Counted from the first letter of the stretch, positions 41,398 through 51,046 are shown. The stretch: DNA of 64,000 nucleotides from UBA6224 sp963800205 (GCA_963800205.1 CAWCZQ010000001.1:124001-188000); one strand, 5' to 3'. Translations and numbers: made by a program. The notes: generated by a model not told the origin, from the letters alone.

Positions 41398-42907
41398 CTA
41401 TAACTTAATTGCAGGATATAAGGATTTGGTAGTTTCGTCAATTTCAGACCGCAGCTGCGGGAAAGGTACCCCTTCGCGGGCGGTTACTCCCTCGAATACC
41501 CAAAACACACGCTCACTATACCCCCAGCCACAGGCCGGTGGCATGCCGTATTCCAACATTTCGACGAAATCAATATCGAGCATCATCGCCTCTTCGTCGC
41601 CTGCATCGCGCATCTGTTGCTGTTCGACAAAACGCTGCAGCTGCTCGATGGGATCGTTCAGCTCCGAAAATCCATTGCCTAGCTCGCTCCCTGCCATAAC
41701 CGGCTGAAACCGCTGGACGGTATCCGGCCGATCAGGATTGGCCTTGCTGAGCGGACTAATAAACAATGGCGTATTCACCAACCATATTGGGCCGGCTACA
41801 TCTTTGCGAATATTCTTCCAAAGCTTATCAATGCCCCGAGCTTTGTTTTCGGTTTGTTCGACTTCGAGGCCATTCTCTGATAATGCTTTTTTGACTTCAT
41901 CAATCGTACAATCCATGGCGTCAATACCATAGCGATTTTTAATAGTTTCCACATAATCCCACTCCTCCCATTCTTGGCTGAGATCTATCTCAAAATTTCC
42001 AAGCTGTGAATTGTAGCGTACCAAAAGTTTCCTGCAGTACGAATCTATACATCTCCGTCATAAATTCCATGCCCTGGCGCCAATCTGCATATGCCCAGTA
42101 CCATTCCATGGCGACGTGCTCCGGCAGATGTTCGTCGCTGTAGTTTTCATTACGAAAGCGTGGACCAATGTCGTAGACTTTTTCAAACCCAGCACCCAGC
42201 AGTCGCTTCAACGGCAGCTCATGGCTGATCCGCAGGTAAAAATCCTGGTCGAGAGCATCCATGTGGGTCACAAATGGGTTGGCGTCTGCACCTCCGGTGG
42301 TATGCTCCAGCACAGGCACGTTAACTTCGGCAAATCCGCGCTGATTCAAAAAGTCACGCGTTGCCTGCCAAAACTTGCTGCGCCGGATAAACCGATCGCG
42401 CACGTCGGTATTGACGTTCATATCGACATATCGGCGGCGCATCCGCTCCTCTTTGTTCGTAAAGCCATCTTGCTGTGTCGGCATCGGCCGCAGGCTCTTG
42501 GTCAGTAGGCGCAGCGATTCAACAATCACTGATATTTCGCCGGTTTTCGTTTTGGCCACGACACCGTCGGCTTGCATAAAATCGCCGGCATCAAGCAATG
42601 GCAGTTGTTCGAAGCTAATTTGGCTCTTGGCGGCATCAAGCGGCGCCACATCTGCCGCACTCAAAAATAGCTGGAGTGTACCGCTTTGATCGCGAATGAC
42701 AATAAAGGCAATCTTGCCAAATTTGCGAATGTTTTGCACACGTCCTACCACGCTCACATGTTGACCTTCGAGTTCATCAAAGCGTGTCGCCACGTCGGCC
42801 AACACATGCGTTCGGTCGGTTTGCGCCGGATATGGATTAATACCGAGCGTTTTTAATTCGTCTAGTTTGCGCAAGCGTTCGTCGCGCAGTTCTTTTAATG
42901 TAGCCAT
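41398..42907 (-). CDS. lysS: lysyl-tRNA synthetase (class II), frameshifted near 42022
   Basis: Class II LysRS in two frames. The first, from ATG 42907 to about 42022, holds the OB fold (VSVVGRVQNIRKFGKIAF), motif 1 (FLNQRGFAEVNVPVLEH) and motif 2 (GPRFRNENYSDEHLPEH). The second, to 41398, holds the rest, beginning RYNSQLGNFEIDLSQ and ending in an unusual motif 3 (PPACGWGYSERVFWVFEG). Skipping one base in the CCAAAA run at 42021-42026 joins them into about 500 residues, the normal size. Since the enzyme is essential and no other copy is seen, a consensus error is most likely. TATACT lies 10 bases before the start. Confidence 0.9.
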
Positions 42908-42968
42908 ACTTGGCACCAGTATAGCTGTTCTGGCCCTTTCGGACTAGCCCTGGTTAGATTGGAAAGTC

Positions 42969-43430
42969 TTAGGCAACGCTTTTGATAGAATAGGTCGCGG
43001 TTTCGGCGGGCGTTACGATCTCGACATCATCACCGACTGATTTGCCGAGCACTGCCTTACCTAGTGGTGATTCGTCGGAGATTTTACCCTCAATTGGGTC
43101 TGCTTCTACCGTACCAACTACCTGGAATTCTTTAGTAGCGCCGTTTTTACCAGCCAAACTCACGCGCGAACCAAGACGTACTTTGCTATCGCCTTTGGGC
43201 GTTTTAATCAGATCTACATTATTAAGAATGTGTTGTAATTCGGAAATTCGTGCTTCGTTCCGCTCTTGTTCTTGGCGAGCTGCTTGATACTCAGCATTTT
43301 CCGAGAGATCGCCCATTTCACGTGCTGATTTAATAGATTCGGCAATGCCGCTCCGTTTTGCGATTAAGGTGGCGAGTTCTTCTTCTAATTCCTTAACACC
43401 ATCTGCTGTCAGTCGATATTGTTTATTCAT
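42969..43430 (-). CDS. greA: transcription elongation factor GreA
   Basis: 153-residue GreA, which rescues backtracked RNA polymerase by promoting transcript cleavage. The N-terminal coiled coil has the tip acids in REMGDLSENAEYQAARQEQ and the C-terminal FKBP-like domain has SPLGKAVLGKSVGDDVEI. AAAAGGAG precedes the ATG. It lies between proS and lysS on the same strand. Confidence 0.97.
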   Translation of the reverse strand: MNKQYRLTADGVKELEEELATLIAKRSGIAESIKSAREMGDLSENAEYQAARQEQERNEARISELQHILNNVDLIKTPKGDSKVRLGSRVSLAGKNGATKEFQVVGTVEADPIEGKISDESPLGKAVLGKSVGDDVEIVTPAETATYSIKSVA

Positions 43431-43495
43431 GATGTCACTCCTTTTGCTGTTACCTATGTTCGATATAGTAGAGTCTTCTGCACAAGCCAGGACCG

Positions 43496-44743
43496 TTAGG
43501 CGCCTAGCTTATTGAGTAGCTCTTGGACTGAAATTTGTGCTGTTTCTTGACTAGTTCGGCTCTTATATTCGCATCCTGGGCCATCTAGTGTCTTGGTGCT
43601 TACGACGACTCGATGTGGAATGCCGAGCAGGTCGGCATCGGCAAACTTCTTGCCCGGTCTTTCGTCGCGGTCATCATATAGTACCGCAACGCCGGCAGCA
43701 GTCAATACAGATTCTAACTCATCGGCTCTGGCGACCACTGCATCGTCATCGCCAATTCGCGCCAGATAGACTGTAGCAGGTGCGATAGCTTCTGGCCAGA
43801 CCAAACCATTATCATCGGCAAACTTCTCGGCGATGACCCCCATGAGCCTGGTTACCCCAATACCGTAACTCCCCATATAAATCGATGAAACTTCGCCGTT
43901 TTTATCGGTAAAATCCAGTCCCATTTCATCAGTTTTTTGGCTGCCAAAATTAAAGATATTCCCCACTTCGGCCGTCTTCACCTTCTCTAATTCGTCACGA
44001 TTAATCCCAAGCTCTGCCACCGCTTCATCAATGACCTCTTCGTTAATGGCAATATTTTTCGCTCGGTGCAAATAAATAATATCTTCTCCGGCGTCACAAA
44101 TGGTCTGGAATTCGTGGCTAAACTTGGTAAAAGCACCGCCACTCGCAAAAGTTACGTAGGTATCGTCGCCAATGCCAAGGCGTTCATAAACCCGCTTATA
44201 AGCTTCGATGGTCTTGTTGTAGTAATCATCAAGCGCTTCGGCATTGGCATGAAAGGAATACATATCTTTCATTACAAATTCACGGCCGCGCATTACCCCG
44301 CTTTTTGCCCGCAACTCATTACGCATTTTGGTCTGGAATTGGTACAAGCTGATTGGTAAATCTTTGTAGCTCTGGATGTACTGCTTGAGCATTTCGACAA
44401 TCGGTTCTTCATGGCTCCACCCTAATCCCAAAACTGTTTCATCCTGAAGTTTTGTCTTGAACCACACATCGACGGTCTCTTCGCTCCAACGGCCGGTCTT
44501 TTCCCATACCTCTTGTCGCTGCAGCGTCGTCATGATTAGTTCGTTTGAGTCGATAGCATCCATCTCTTCACGAACGATTTGCTTGATGTTTTCGAGTACC
44601 CTCAGACCCAACGGCAAGTAGGCATACACCCCTGCCATTTCTTTGTGTACAAAGCCGGCGCGGATGAGTAGCTGTGCATTTTTAGATACTTCATCGGCAG
44701 GCGCGGTTTTGCTGGTCTTGGTAAATAATTGCGACAAGCGCAT
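43496..44743 (-). CDS. proS: prolyl-tRNA synthetase, short form without editing insert
   Basis: 415-residue class II ProRS. Motif 1 KEMAGVYAYLPLGLRVLENI, motif 2 FQTKMRNELRAKSGVMRGREF, motif 3 GSYGIGVTRLMGVIAE, then the C-terminal anticodon-binding domain. Bacterial ProRS is usually about 570 residues because of an editing (INS) domain between motifs 2 and 3; here only a short remnant (about residues 215-270) is left, as in mitochondrial and some alpha-proteobacterial forms. Ala-tRNA-Pro editing must come from elsewhere or be absent. TAAGGAG precedes the ATG. Confidence 0.97.
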   Translation of the reverse strand: MRLSQLFTKTSKTAPADEVSKNAQLLIRAGFVHKEMAGVYAYLPLGLRVLENIKQIVREEMDAIDSNELIMTTLQRQEVWEKTGRWSEETVDVWFKTKLQDETVLGLGWSHEEPIVEMLKQYIQSYKDLPISLYQFQTKMRNELRAKSGVMRGREFVMKDMYSFHANAEALDDYYNKTIEAYKRVYERLGIGDDTYVTFASGGAFTKFSHEFQTICDAGEDIIYLHRAKNIAINEEVIDEAVAELGINRDELEKVKTAEVGNIFNFGSQKTDEMGLDFTDKNGEVSSIYMGSYGIGVTRLMGVIAEKFADDNGLVWPEAIAPATVYLARIGDDDAVVARADELESVLTAAGVAVLYDDRDERPGKKFADADLLGIPHRVVVSTKTLDGPGCEYKSRTSQETAQISVQELLNKLGA

Positions 44744-44777
44744 AACGGTACTCCTTATCTTTGGTTGCTATTGTACC

Positions 44778-45566
44778 CTAGCGGACCGCCAAGATGAATA
44801 GCGCTATAAAAGCAATGCCATTTTTAAAGGCGTGGAGCGTTATGCCAGCCCACAAATTACCGGTCGCTTCGCGTAGCCATACTAACACTAGCGATAGTGC
44901 AAACGTATCGAGCGCGCCTATCCACAATGGGCCAGCGGCGCCACCTTCGGCTAAGTGTGCCGCTCCAAACAGTGCACTCACCACTACAGCGGCTACAATA
45001 CGCGGCAGCCATTTCCTTACGCCGGTATACAAGAATCCACGCATGGTTATTTCTTCGGCTAACGGCGGTAGAATAACCAGACTTATAAACGTTAACGTTA
45101 AGCTCATAGGCCCCTGGACGTTATCAAAACCAATTTGTTGCTCTTGATCGATTTTAAATCCCGGCACATAGTGGCTCACCACCTGTGTCAGCAACAAAAA
45201 GAGTATAAAGTACGGTACAGCCGCCGCCAGCCCAATAATCGGGTGAAACCAGCGTGGTTTCTTCAGCCCAATATCAGCCTTGGTCCAGCCAAATCGCTTT
45301 ATCAGCCAAAAGACGACTGCTATGGTGGCGATTTGGGCAATCAACATAAAGAAGAATTGCGCCGGCACCGAGGCTTGCAGCCATGGCTGCAAAGCTGACA
45401 CCTTCATGCCCAGCACCACGACGGCATACGCTCCGACGATCAATATGGCCAACACCGGCAAGAGAAAGTATATAAACGAGACACTTGCAAGCGTCGCTAC
45501 GGCAGCCGGAAAACCACGCAGCTCTCGTTTTTCTACCGGCGGCTGGCTAGAAGAACCTTCGGACAT
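44778..45566 (-). CDS. CPBP family intramembrane glutamic protease (Abi/Rce1-like)
   Basis: 262-residue membrane protein with about seven to eight helices. Signature motifs: PLAEEITMRGFLYTGV (EExxxR), FGAAHLAEGG (first His) and ITLHAFKNGIAF (last His/Asn region). Family members include prenyl-protein endopeptidases and bacteriocin-immunity proteins. Its start overlaps rseP by 20 bases, so the two membrane proteases are co-expressed. Substrate unknown. Confidence 0.9.
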   Translation of the reverse strand: MSEGSSSQPPVEKRELRGFPAAVATLASVSFIYFLLPVLAILIVGAYAVVVLGMKVSALQPWLQASVPAQFFFMLIAQIATIAVVFWLIKRFGWTKADIGLKKPRWFHPIIGLAAAVPYFILFLLLTQVVSHYVPGFKIDQEQQIGFDNVQGPMSLTLTFISLVILPPLAEEITMRGFLYTGVRKWLPRIVAAVVVSALFGAAHLAEGGAAGPLWIGALDTFALSLVLVWLREATGNLWAGITLHAFKNGIAFIALFILAVR

Positions 45567-46713
45567 CGACTATCGAAATTAAGATTATCAGCCCGATTAG
45601 CAAGAAGAAACCAATCGCATTCACCAACTCCTCGGTGCGGGGCGTTAGCGGTTTACCAAAGGCCCGAGAGATTAATGTCATCCACAGCCGACCGCCGTCC
45701 AACGCTGGGATTGGCAAAAAGTTCATGATGGCTAAGGTTAACGAAATGATCGCGATAATAAACAGCACATATTGATATCCCAATATTGTCCCGCTTTTGA
45801 GCACAAAGAAGATGCCTACTGGTCCGGCTACCTGGCTGGACGCCTCGGTTTGCGCACTCTGGCGAGCGGTTGTGTTGCCCGTAACGCTCCCAGCTATGAT
45901 GCCGCCAAGACCGGCTAGTGCCTTACCAAGCCCCTGGAATGTCAACGCTGTAAACTGCCCCATCAAGCCGCCAGCCACTATCGGAGCCGACCAGGTCGAT
46001 CGCTGAAGTACCAGCTCTGATGGACTCACGCCTAAGTGCCCTTTTTGATTGCCATTTTTACTACTCGACTGGACGGCCGCATCGCTGCGGAGCGAAACTG
46101 TTTTTTGGATGACTTTTCCGTCTCGTTTCACATTAAGCTCGATACGCTGGCCAGCATACTTGTCGGTTACGTCCGACAGCATACGGGCTGACGTAAATGG
46201 CCTGGTACTGGTTTGGTCGCTCGGTCGATAGCTTAGTAACTGATCGGATGAGCGTAGACCGGCCTTAGCCGCTGGAGAACCAGACTCCACATAACCCACA
46301 AAGACATGTGTCTGGGTTATGGTGGTATCACTAGCGACGGTGTATTGATTGTCGACAAGCTTCGGCATGCCCACTAAGGCCACGATAATCAACAACACGT
46401 AAGCTGTTACAAAATTCATCACTACCCCGGCAGCCATGATCTTGGTTTTATCCCACACCGAGGCTGCACCGAAGGTGCCGGGCTCGGTATCGCTATCGTG
46501 CTCGCCTTTGAGCTTCACAAAACCACCGAGTGGCAACAAGTTTATCGTAAACAGCCACCCGCCCTTGGTTTTCTTTTTGAAGACCCGCGGCGGAAAGCCG
46601 ATACCAAACTCTTCTACCTCAACCCCGCTACGCCGGGCGGCAATAAAGTGCCCCCACTCATGCACAACCACAAGCGCCACAAATAGTACTAAACCAAGAA
46701 TGAGCAATATCAT
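45547..46713 (-). CDS. rseP: site-2 protease RseP (M50)
   Basis: 388-residue intramembrane zinc metalloprotease. HExxH is VVVHEWGHFIAA (His18, Glu19, His22), PDZ domain at about 140-210 (YVESGSPAAKAGLRSSDQLL), and the third ligand in NFLPIPALDGGRLWM. It cuts anti-sigma factors or leftover signal peptides within the membrane. AGGAGGT precedes the ATG. It overlaps the end of uppS slightly and precedes the CPBP gene, matching the common frr-uppS-(cdsA)-rseP-proS order but without cdsA and dxr. Confidence 0.96.
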   Translation of the reverse strand: MILLILGLVLFVALVVVHEWGHFIAARRSGVEVEEFGIGFPPRVFKKKTKGGWLFTINLLPLGGFVKLKGEHDSDTEPGTFGAASVWDKTKIMAAGVVMNFVTAYVLLIIVALVGMPKLVDNQYTVASDTTITQTHVFVGYVESGSPAAKAGLRSSDQLLSYRPSDQTSTRPFTSARMLSDVTDKYAGQRIELNVKRDGKVIQKTVSLRSDAAVQSSSKNGNQKGHLGVSPSELVLQRSTWSAPIVAGGLMGQFTALTFQGLGKALAGLGGIIAGSVTGNTTARQSAQTEASSQVAGPVGIFFVLKSGTILGYQYVLFIIAIISLTLAIMNFLPIPALDGGRLWMTLISRAFGKPLTPRTEELVNAIGFFLLIGLIILISIVDVRRFF

Positions 46714-47408
46714 GTACCAAACCTCCTATGTCGCTGCGCGTACACTGCCAGCATTTGCTGTAATTCCGTAACCGAAAAGTCCGGCCAATTCGTATCCGTA
46801 AACATCAGTTCGCTATAGGCACCTTCCCACAGCATAAAATTACTCAATCGCTGCTCACCAGACGTCCGAATTATCAAATCCACCGGCGGCATATCCGGTG
46901 CATACAGATGCTGGCTAATAGCCTCAGCCGTGATGTTTTCTGGGCTAACACCTTCCGCTACCATCCGCTTCATGGCATCGACAATTTCTTGCTGCCCACC
47001 ATAGTCGAGACAGAGCTGCAAGGTACCGCGAGTATTATGTTCAGTTGCCTGCTCGGCATCATGAATCGCCTTGAGAAGCGCCTTGCCGAGCCGTACTTTC
47101 ATACCCAACGTCCGCACCCTGATGCCGTATTTGTTAAAGTTTTCTACCTCATGTTTAAGGATCCAGCGCATCAATTTCATGAGATAGCGGACCTCGTCCT
47201 TGCTACGATTCCAGTTCTCGGTCGAGAAGACATAGGCCGACACATATTCAATACCTTCGGCAAAAGCAGCGTCCGCAATCGTCTTAAGATTTTCGTAGCC
47301 CTGCCGATGACCTTCGAGCAAAGGCAAACCTTGCGCTCTTGCCCACCGTCGATTGCCATCAAGTATTAAGCCAAGATGGCGTGGCATCGTACCCTCTGTT
47401 TCTATCAT
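46710..47408 (-). CDS. uppS: undecaprenyl diphosphate synthase
   Basis: 232-residue cis-prenyltransferase building the C55 carrier lipid for wall synthesis. P-loop-like LGLILDGNRRWARAQGLP with the catalytic Asp, VSAYVFSTENWNRSKDE and IIRTSGEQRLSNFMLWEGAY are diagnostic. Two starts are possible: ATG 47408 behind a TGcTACAAT element 8 bases upstream, or ATG 47387 (MPRHLG) with GAGGG just before it. It overlaps rseP by 4 bases. No isoprenoid pathway genes are nearby, so the substrate must come from elsewhere in the genome or from a host. Confidence 0.97.
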   Translation of the reverse strand: MIETEGTMPRHLGLILDGNRRWARAQGLPLLEGHRQGYENLKTIADAAFAEGIEYVSAYVFSTENWNRSKDEVRYLMKLMRWILKHEVENFNKYGIRVRTLGMKVRLGKALLKAIHDAEQATEHNTRGTLQLCLDYGGQQEIVDAMKRMVAEGVSPENITAEAISQHLYAPDMPPVDLIIRTSGEQRLSNFMLWEGAYSELMFTDTNWPDFSVTELQQMLAVYAQRHRRFGT

Positions 47409-47437
47409 GTTGTTCTATTGTAGCAAGAACACCAGCG

Positions 47438-48001
47438 TTATAGCTGCATAATTTCTTGTTCTTTAGCCTTGGTTGCCGTTTCGGCATCGCTACGGGCTTG
47501 CCCCATGGCATCATCAACCTCTTTTTGCAGCCGTTTGGCGTCGTCTTCGCCGATATCCTTTGCCTTTTTAGAGCTATCAATAGTGTCCATTGCATCGTGC
47601 CGGATGCTGCGTAAGGCAATCATGCAGTCTTCTTGCTTTTGCCCCACTTGCTTCACGATGTCGCGGCGACGTTCTTCGGTCAATGCAGGCACCGGTACAC
47701 GTACCACGCGGCCATCATCTGCCGGATTCATGCCCAGGGATTGATTATTCCGAATGGCGGCACTTATCGATTGCAAGTTTGACGGGTCAAAAGGCGTAAT
47801 TTGCAGCAATTGTGGCTCGGGGACACTAATAGTCGCCACCTGGTTGAGGGGCATCTGGACACCATAGGCATCCACTGTTACGCCATCAAGCATGCCTGCA
47901 TTTGCCCTGCCGGTCCGTAGCTTTTTAAGTTCGTCCTGATAATGTTCGACTGCTTGGCCGAATTTTGCTCGTGCGTCTGTCACTGCCTTATTGGGATCCA
48001 T
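47438..48001 (-). CDS. frr: ribosome recycling factor
   Basis: 187-residue RRF, which splits the post-termination ribosome with EF-G. Landmarks: LRTGRANAGMLDGVTVDAYG, PLNQVATISVPEPQLL and VPVPALTEERRRDIVKQVGQ. AGAGGT lies before the ATG and TAAAAT about 25 bases upstream. First gene of the frr-uppS-rseP-CPBP run. Confidence 0.98.
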   Translation of the reverse strand: MDPNKAVTDARAKFGQAVEHYQDELKKLRTGRANAGMLDGVTVDAYGVQMPLNQVATISVPEPQLLQITPFDPSNLQSISAAIRNNQSLGMNPADDGRVVRVPVPALTEERRRDIVKQVGQKQEDCMIALRSIRHDAMDTIDSSKKAKDIGEDDAKRLQKEVDDAMGQARSDAETATKAKEQEIMQL

Positions 48002-48097
48002 ATGTACCTCTTTCTATCAGAACTATTTTAGCGAACTATTGAGGTCTTTGCCACTAACCGCCCAATAAGTAACTATTATGAAACCAAATCAGTAATT

Positions 48098-48127
48098 TGC
48101 AATAATTCATGACCAGCATATACAATA
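48098..48127 (+). promoter_or_regulatory. possible promoter of the surface nuclease-like gene
   Basis: TTGCAA followed by TATACA/TACAAT at 16-18 bases. Leader of about 30-35 bases with GGAG before the ATG at 48161. Confidence 0.45.
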
Positions 48128-48160
48128 GTCACACTACTGAAGCACAGGGAGTTACAGCAT

Positions 48161-49624
48161 ATGTCTGCCGGAGAGCGTAGGCCCCTTAGCGATACGCAAC
48201 AGAATAATCCTATTCTGCTCAACAAACCGTACATGGCCATTATAAGCCCCAATGTACGTGAAGTTGGTGTGGTCGTTGCACAGGACGACAGCAAATCGAT
48301 TGAAGTCTTTTCGGAAGCTCTCACCACGTCCAATAAACTCGCCTCTGCAGCGTCGGGTAAGCAAAAATCAGCGGATCAGCTCCACATACTGCTGAATAGC
48401 CAGCTTCCCGAAGACCAAGTTATAAAGCTCCGTTCCTATTGCCTCGACCAAGATATCCCGGTATACAAGCAGCACCTTATGGAGGCGGGCAAGCAACTTA
48501 CCCAACCAACCCCTGCTGCACCCGCCAAGCCTGAATCCTGGCATCCATCCGCCCGGATAATTGCAGGGTTGGGCGTCGGGGCGCTGGTGTTATCCAGTGG
48601 CATAAGTTACTGGTCATACCATCATAACTCAGACCACCAGCCGGCAGCCCAGCCCCAGCCCACCGCGTCGAGCCACCCCCATACCAAAGCCTCGCCCAGC
48701 TTGCCACCTCCTACAGCCCCTGCACCGGCACACACTCCAAAGCCTACCGTGGCTCCCCCACCGCCAAAACCGTCGGTAACTCCCACGGAGTCTCCCAAAC
48801 CATCGTCACCTGCCGCCGACTCATTTACCGTTGCTACGTTCAACGTACTCGGCGCCAGCCATACCGATAACCGCACTGGTAAGCACCACGGTGAGTTACC
48901 CAATTCTTCCATTCGCGCCAAACAAGCCACAGCGTTCATCCGAGCCCACGACGTCGACGTCTTGGGTACTCAAGAACTACAACGTCCGCAACGAAAGCAG
49001 CTGAAACATAATTTGCACAAAACCTACGATATTTATCCGTCGAAGCCAGAGTATCAACATCATTTTTCCGAAAACTCTATCATGTGGAATAAGAAGCGGT
49101 TTGAGCTTATCAAAGCTGGCCATACCAAGCTCCACTACTTCGCCGGCAAAATCGCCTTCATGCCATGGGTCAAATTGAAAGATACCGAAACCAAGCAGCG
49201 GTTCTTTGTATTAAATAGTCACGACCCAGCCGACACCAAGCAATTCCCGCGCCAAGCGAAGTGGCGGGCAAAAAATGCCGCTATTCACAAGCACGACACC
49301 ACACGTTTTGCAAAATCCGGCTTGCCGGTCATTCTGACAGGAGACTACAACTCCGGCCGTTCGGTTACCAAAAAAGACACCTACTATCTCGGCAACGACA
49401 AAGCACGGCTCGCTTATTGGAAGCTGACCAATACAGGTCTTGTGACCGAAGTCGCTGACGCCCAGCCCGCCAGCGAAAAAAGCCGCGACGATGCCAAAGG
49501 TATCGATCATATCTTTGTGAGCAGCGATAGCGTTGCCGTGGAAGCCGTCCGTACACTTCGGCACAAAAACATGACCGACCACCCCGTCAAACTCGCTACA
49601 GTGAGCATCAAACCTCAGTCGTAA
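48161..49624 (+). CDS. membrane-anchored endonuclease/exonuclease/phosphatase-family protein
   Basis: 487-residue protein in three parts: an N-terminal cytoplasmic domain (about 1-125), one membrane helix (about 130-152, IIAGLGVGALVLSSGISYW), a long Pro/Ala/Thr/His-rich spacer (about 155-222) suited to crossing a cell wall, and an outside EEP domain (about 224-487). The EEP core is intact: ATFNVLGASH, VLGTQELQ, VLNSHDPAD, LTGDYNSG, GIDHIFVSSD and TDHPVKL give the metal-binding Asn/Glu, the catalytic His/Asp/Asn and the last Asp-His pair. Such enzymes cut DNA, RNA or phosphoesters. A surface nuclease would suit an organism that must take nucleotides from outside; that is inference. Confidence 0.85.
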   Translation: MSAGERRPLSDTQQNNPILLNKPYMAIISPNVREVGVVVAQDDSKSIEVFSEALTTSNKLASAASGKQKSADQLHILLNSQLPEDQVIKLRSYCLDQDIPVYKQHLMEAGKQLTQPTPAAPAKPESWHPSARIIAGLGVGALVLSSGISYWSYHHNSDHQPAAQPQPTASSHPHTKASPSLPPPTAPAPAHTPKPTVAPPPPKPSVTPTESPKPSSPAADSFTVATFNVLGASHTDNRTGKHHGELPNSSIRAKQATAFIRAHDVDVLGTQELQRPQRKQLKHNLHKTYDIYPSKPEYQHHFSENSIMWNKKRFELIKAGHTKLHYFAGKIAFMPWVKLKDTETKQRFFVLNSHDPADTKQFPRQAKWRAKNAAIHKHDTTRFAKSGLPVILTGDYNSGRSVTKKDTYYLGNDKARLAYWKLTNTGLVTEVADAQPASEKSRDDAKGIDHIFVSSDSVAVEAVRTLRHKNMTDHPVKLATVSIKPQS

Positions 49625-49653
49625 AGATTTCCCAGCCCAGCGCGGACCCAACC

Positions 49654-49680
49654 AAAAACAGCCGCATTGCGGCTGTTTTT
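49654..49680. terminator. terminator after the EEP-family gene, bidirectional
   Basis: 12-bp perfect stem (49654-49665 with 49669-49680), 3-base loop and T tracts on both strands. Serves this gene and the convergent tsf. Confidence 0.95.
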
Positions 49681-49705
49681 GTATCCCTAGTCGGAGCGAT
49701 GAATC

Positions 49706-50302
49706 TTATTCACCAACACCAAGCTCAATACGAGCAAAGCGGCGAACGACAATGTTCTCGCCCAATCGAGCATTGTGCTCTTTCACGTACTGGTCTACGG
49801 TTTGATCAGGATTTTTGATAAACGGCTGATCTAACAAGCAGCGTTCGGCAAAATACTTCTTGACCTGTCCTTCAACGATTTTATCGAGCATGTCGGCCGG
49901 CTTTCCTTCGCCGGCAGCCTTTTCTTTGAACTCGTTAGTAACACGTTCTTGTTCGTCGGCCGGAATTTGGTCGGCGCTGACGTATTGCGGGTTTGTTGCG
50001 GCCACGTGCATGGCAATGTCCTTGACGAAATCAGTGAAGATTTCGTTGCGGGCCACAAAGTCGGTTTCGCAATTTACCTCTACGATGACGCCGATGCGGC
50101 CATCGTGGTTATACGTACCGACAATACCGGCACGCGCTTCGCGTTCACCGCGCTTTTCGGCTTTTGTCATACCTTTTTTGCGCATAGCTTCGAGTGCTTG
50201 GTCAAAATCACCATCCGCTTCTTCGAGTGCAGCTTTGGCGTCGGTCATGCCAACACCAGTTAATTCGCGCAAGCGCTTAATCTGTGCAATATCTACTGCC
50301 AT
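49706..50302 (-). CDS. tsf: elongation factor Ts
   Basis: 198-residue short EF-Ts, the nucleotide exchange factor for EF-Tu. It has the UBA-like N-terminus (IKRLRELTGVGMTDAKAALE) and VEVNCETDFVARNEIFTDF. The length is that of the compact form with a single core subdomain. GAGGGG precedes the ATG. It follows rpsB in the usual order. Confidence 0.97.
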   Translation of the reverse strand: MAVDIAQIKRLRELTGVGMTDAKAALEEADGDFDQALEAMRKKGMTKAEKRGEREARAGIVGTYNHDGRIGVIVEVNCETDFVARNEIFTDFVKDIAMHVAATNPQYVSADQIPADEQERVTNEFKEKAAGEGKPADMLDKIVEGQVKKYFAERCLLDQPFIKNPDQTVDQYVKEHNARLGENIVVRRFARIELGVGE

Positions 50303-50320
50303 AAGTCGTTATCCCCTCTC

Positions 50321-51046
50321 TTATTTCTCTTCAGTTTTGTCGACGTTTTGCTTGGTTTTAGCCTTACCAGTTTCAATGGCTTGCTGGACATAGCCAACCA
50401 CCAGCTGAATTGCTTTGATAGCGTCATCGTTGCATGGGATTGGATAGGTGATGTTCGATGGATCGGCATTGCTATCGACGACGCCCACGATAGGAATGTG
50501 CATCTTGATGGCTTCACGAACAGCATTTACGTCGTGCACTACGTCGACAACAAAGACAGCGCCTGGGCGGCTATTCATGTCTTTGATACCGCCATAGATT
50601 TCGTTCAGCTGGTCGATCTCTTCCTGAAAACGTTGGACTTCGAGCTTGCTGTACTTACTGGCAATCTCGCCGGATTCCATGCGTGCTTCTAGATCTTTCA
50701 GGTGCTTCACGCGTCCGCCAATGGTGTTCCAGTTGGTTAGCATACCGCCGAGCCAACGGTTGGTCACAAATGGCATCTTCGTTTCTTCGGCTGCCTTCTT
50801 CACAATGTCCTGAGCCTGACGCTTGGTGCCAACCAACAGAACTTGCTTGCCGGCCGCAGTTGTTTCGCTTATAAAGCGGAGCGCTTCGTCTAGTGATTCA
50901 ACGGTTTTCGTTAAGTCGATAATGTGCGAGCCACCTCGCTTGCTGTGAATATATGGCGCCATCTTGGGGTGCCAGCGACTAGTTTTGTGGCCAAAATGCG
51001 CTCCAGCCTCGAGTAGTTTCTTAATGTCTACATCAACAGTAGCCAT
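50321..51046 (-). CDS. rpsB: 30S ribosomal protein S2 (uS2)
   Basis: 241-residue S2. LLEAGAHFGHKTSRWHPKM, VLLVGTKRQAQDIVKKAA, FVTNRWLGGMLTNW and IPIVGVVDSNADPSNITYPI are diagnostic. The ATG at 51046 with AAAGGAC upstream is used; the frame is open further but without S2 sequence. The leader of over 100 bases (to about 51170) could hold the S2-binding element known from other bacteria; I cannot confirm the fold. Confidence 0.98.
   Translation of the reverse strand: MATVDVDIKKLLEAGAHFGHKTSRWHPKMAPYIHSKRGGSHIIDLTKTVESLDEALRFISETTAAGKQVLLVGTKRQAQDIVKKAAEETKMPFVTNRWLGGMLTNWNTIGGRVKHLKDLEARMESGEIASKYSKLEVQRFQEEIDQLNEIYGGIKDMNSRPGAVFVVDVVHDVNAVREAIKMHIPIVGVVDSNADPSNITYPIPCNDDAIKAIQLVVGYVQQAIETGKAKTKQNVDKTEEK

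Noticed and set aside
41990..42050. Programmed frameshift in lysS
   Set aside because: There is no X-XXY-YYZ heptamer, no stop codon at the shift and no obvious downstream stimulatory structure; three other breaks in the window argue for errors.
48498..48939. Gly/Val-rich minus-strand frames opposite the Pro-rich stalk of the EEP gene
   Set aside because: Composition comes from the codons of the coding strand; no ribosome site and no conserved domain.
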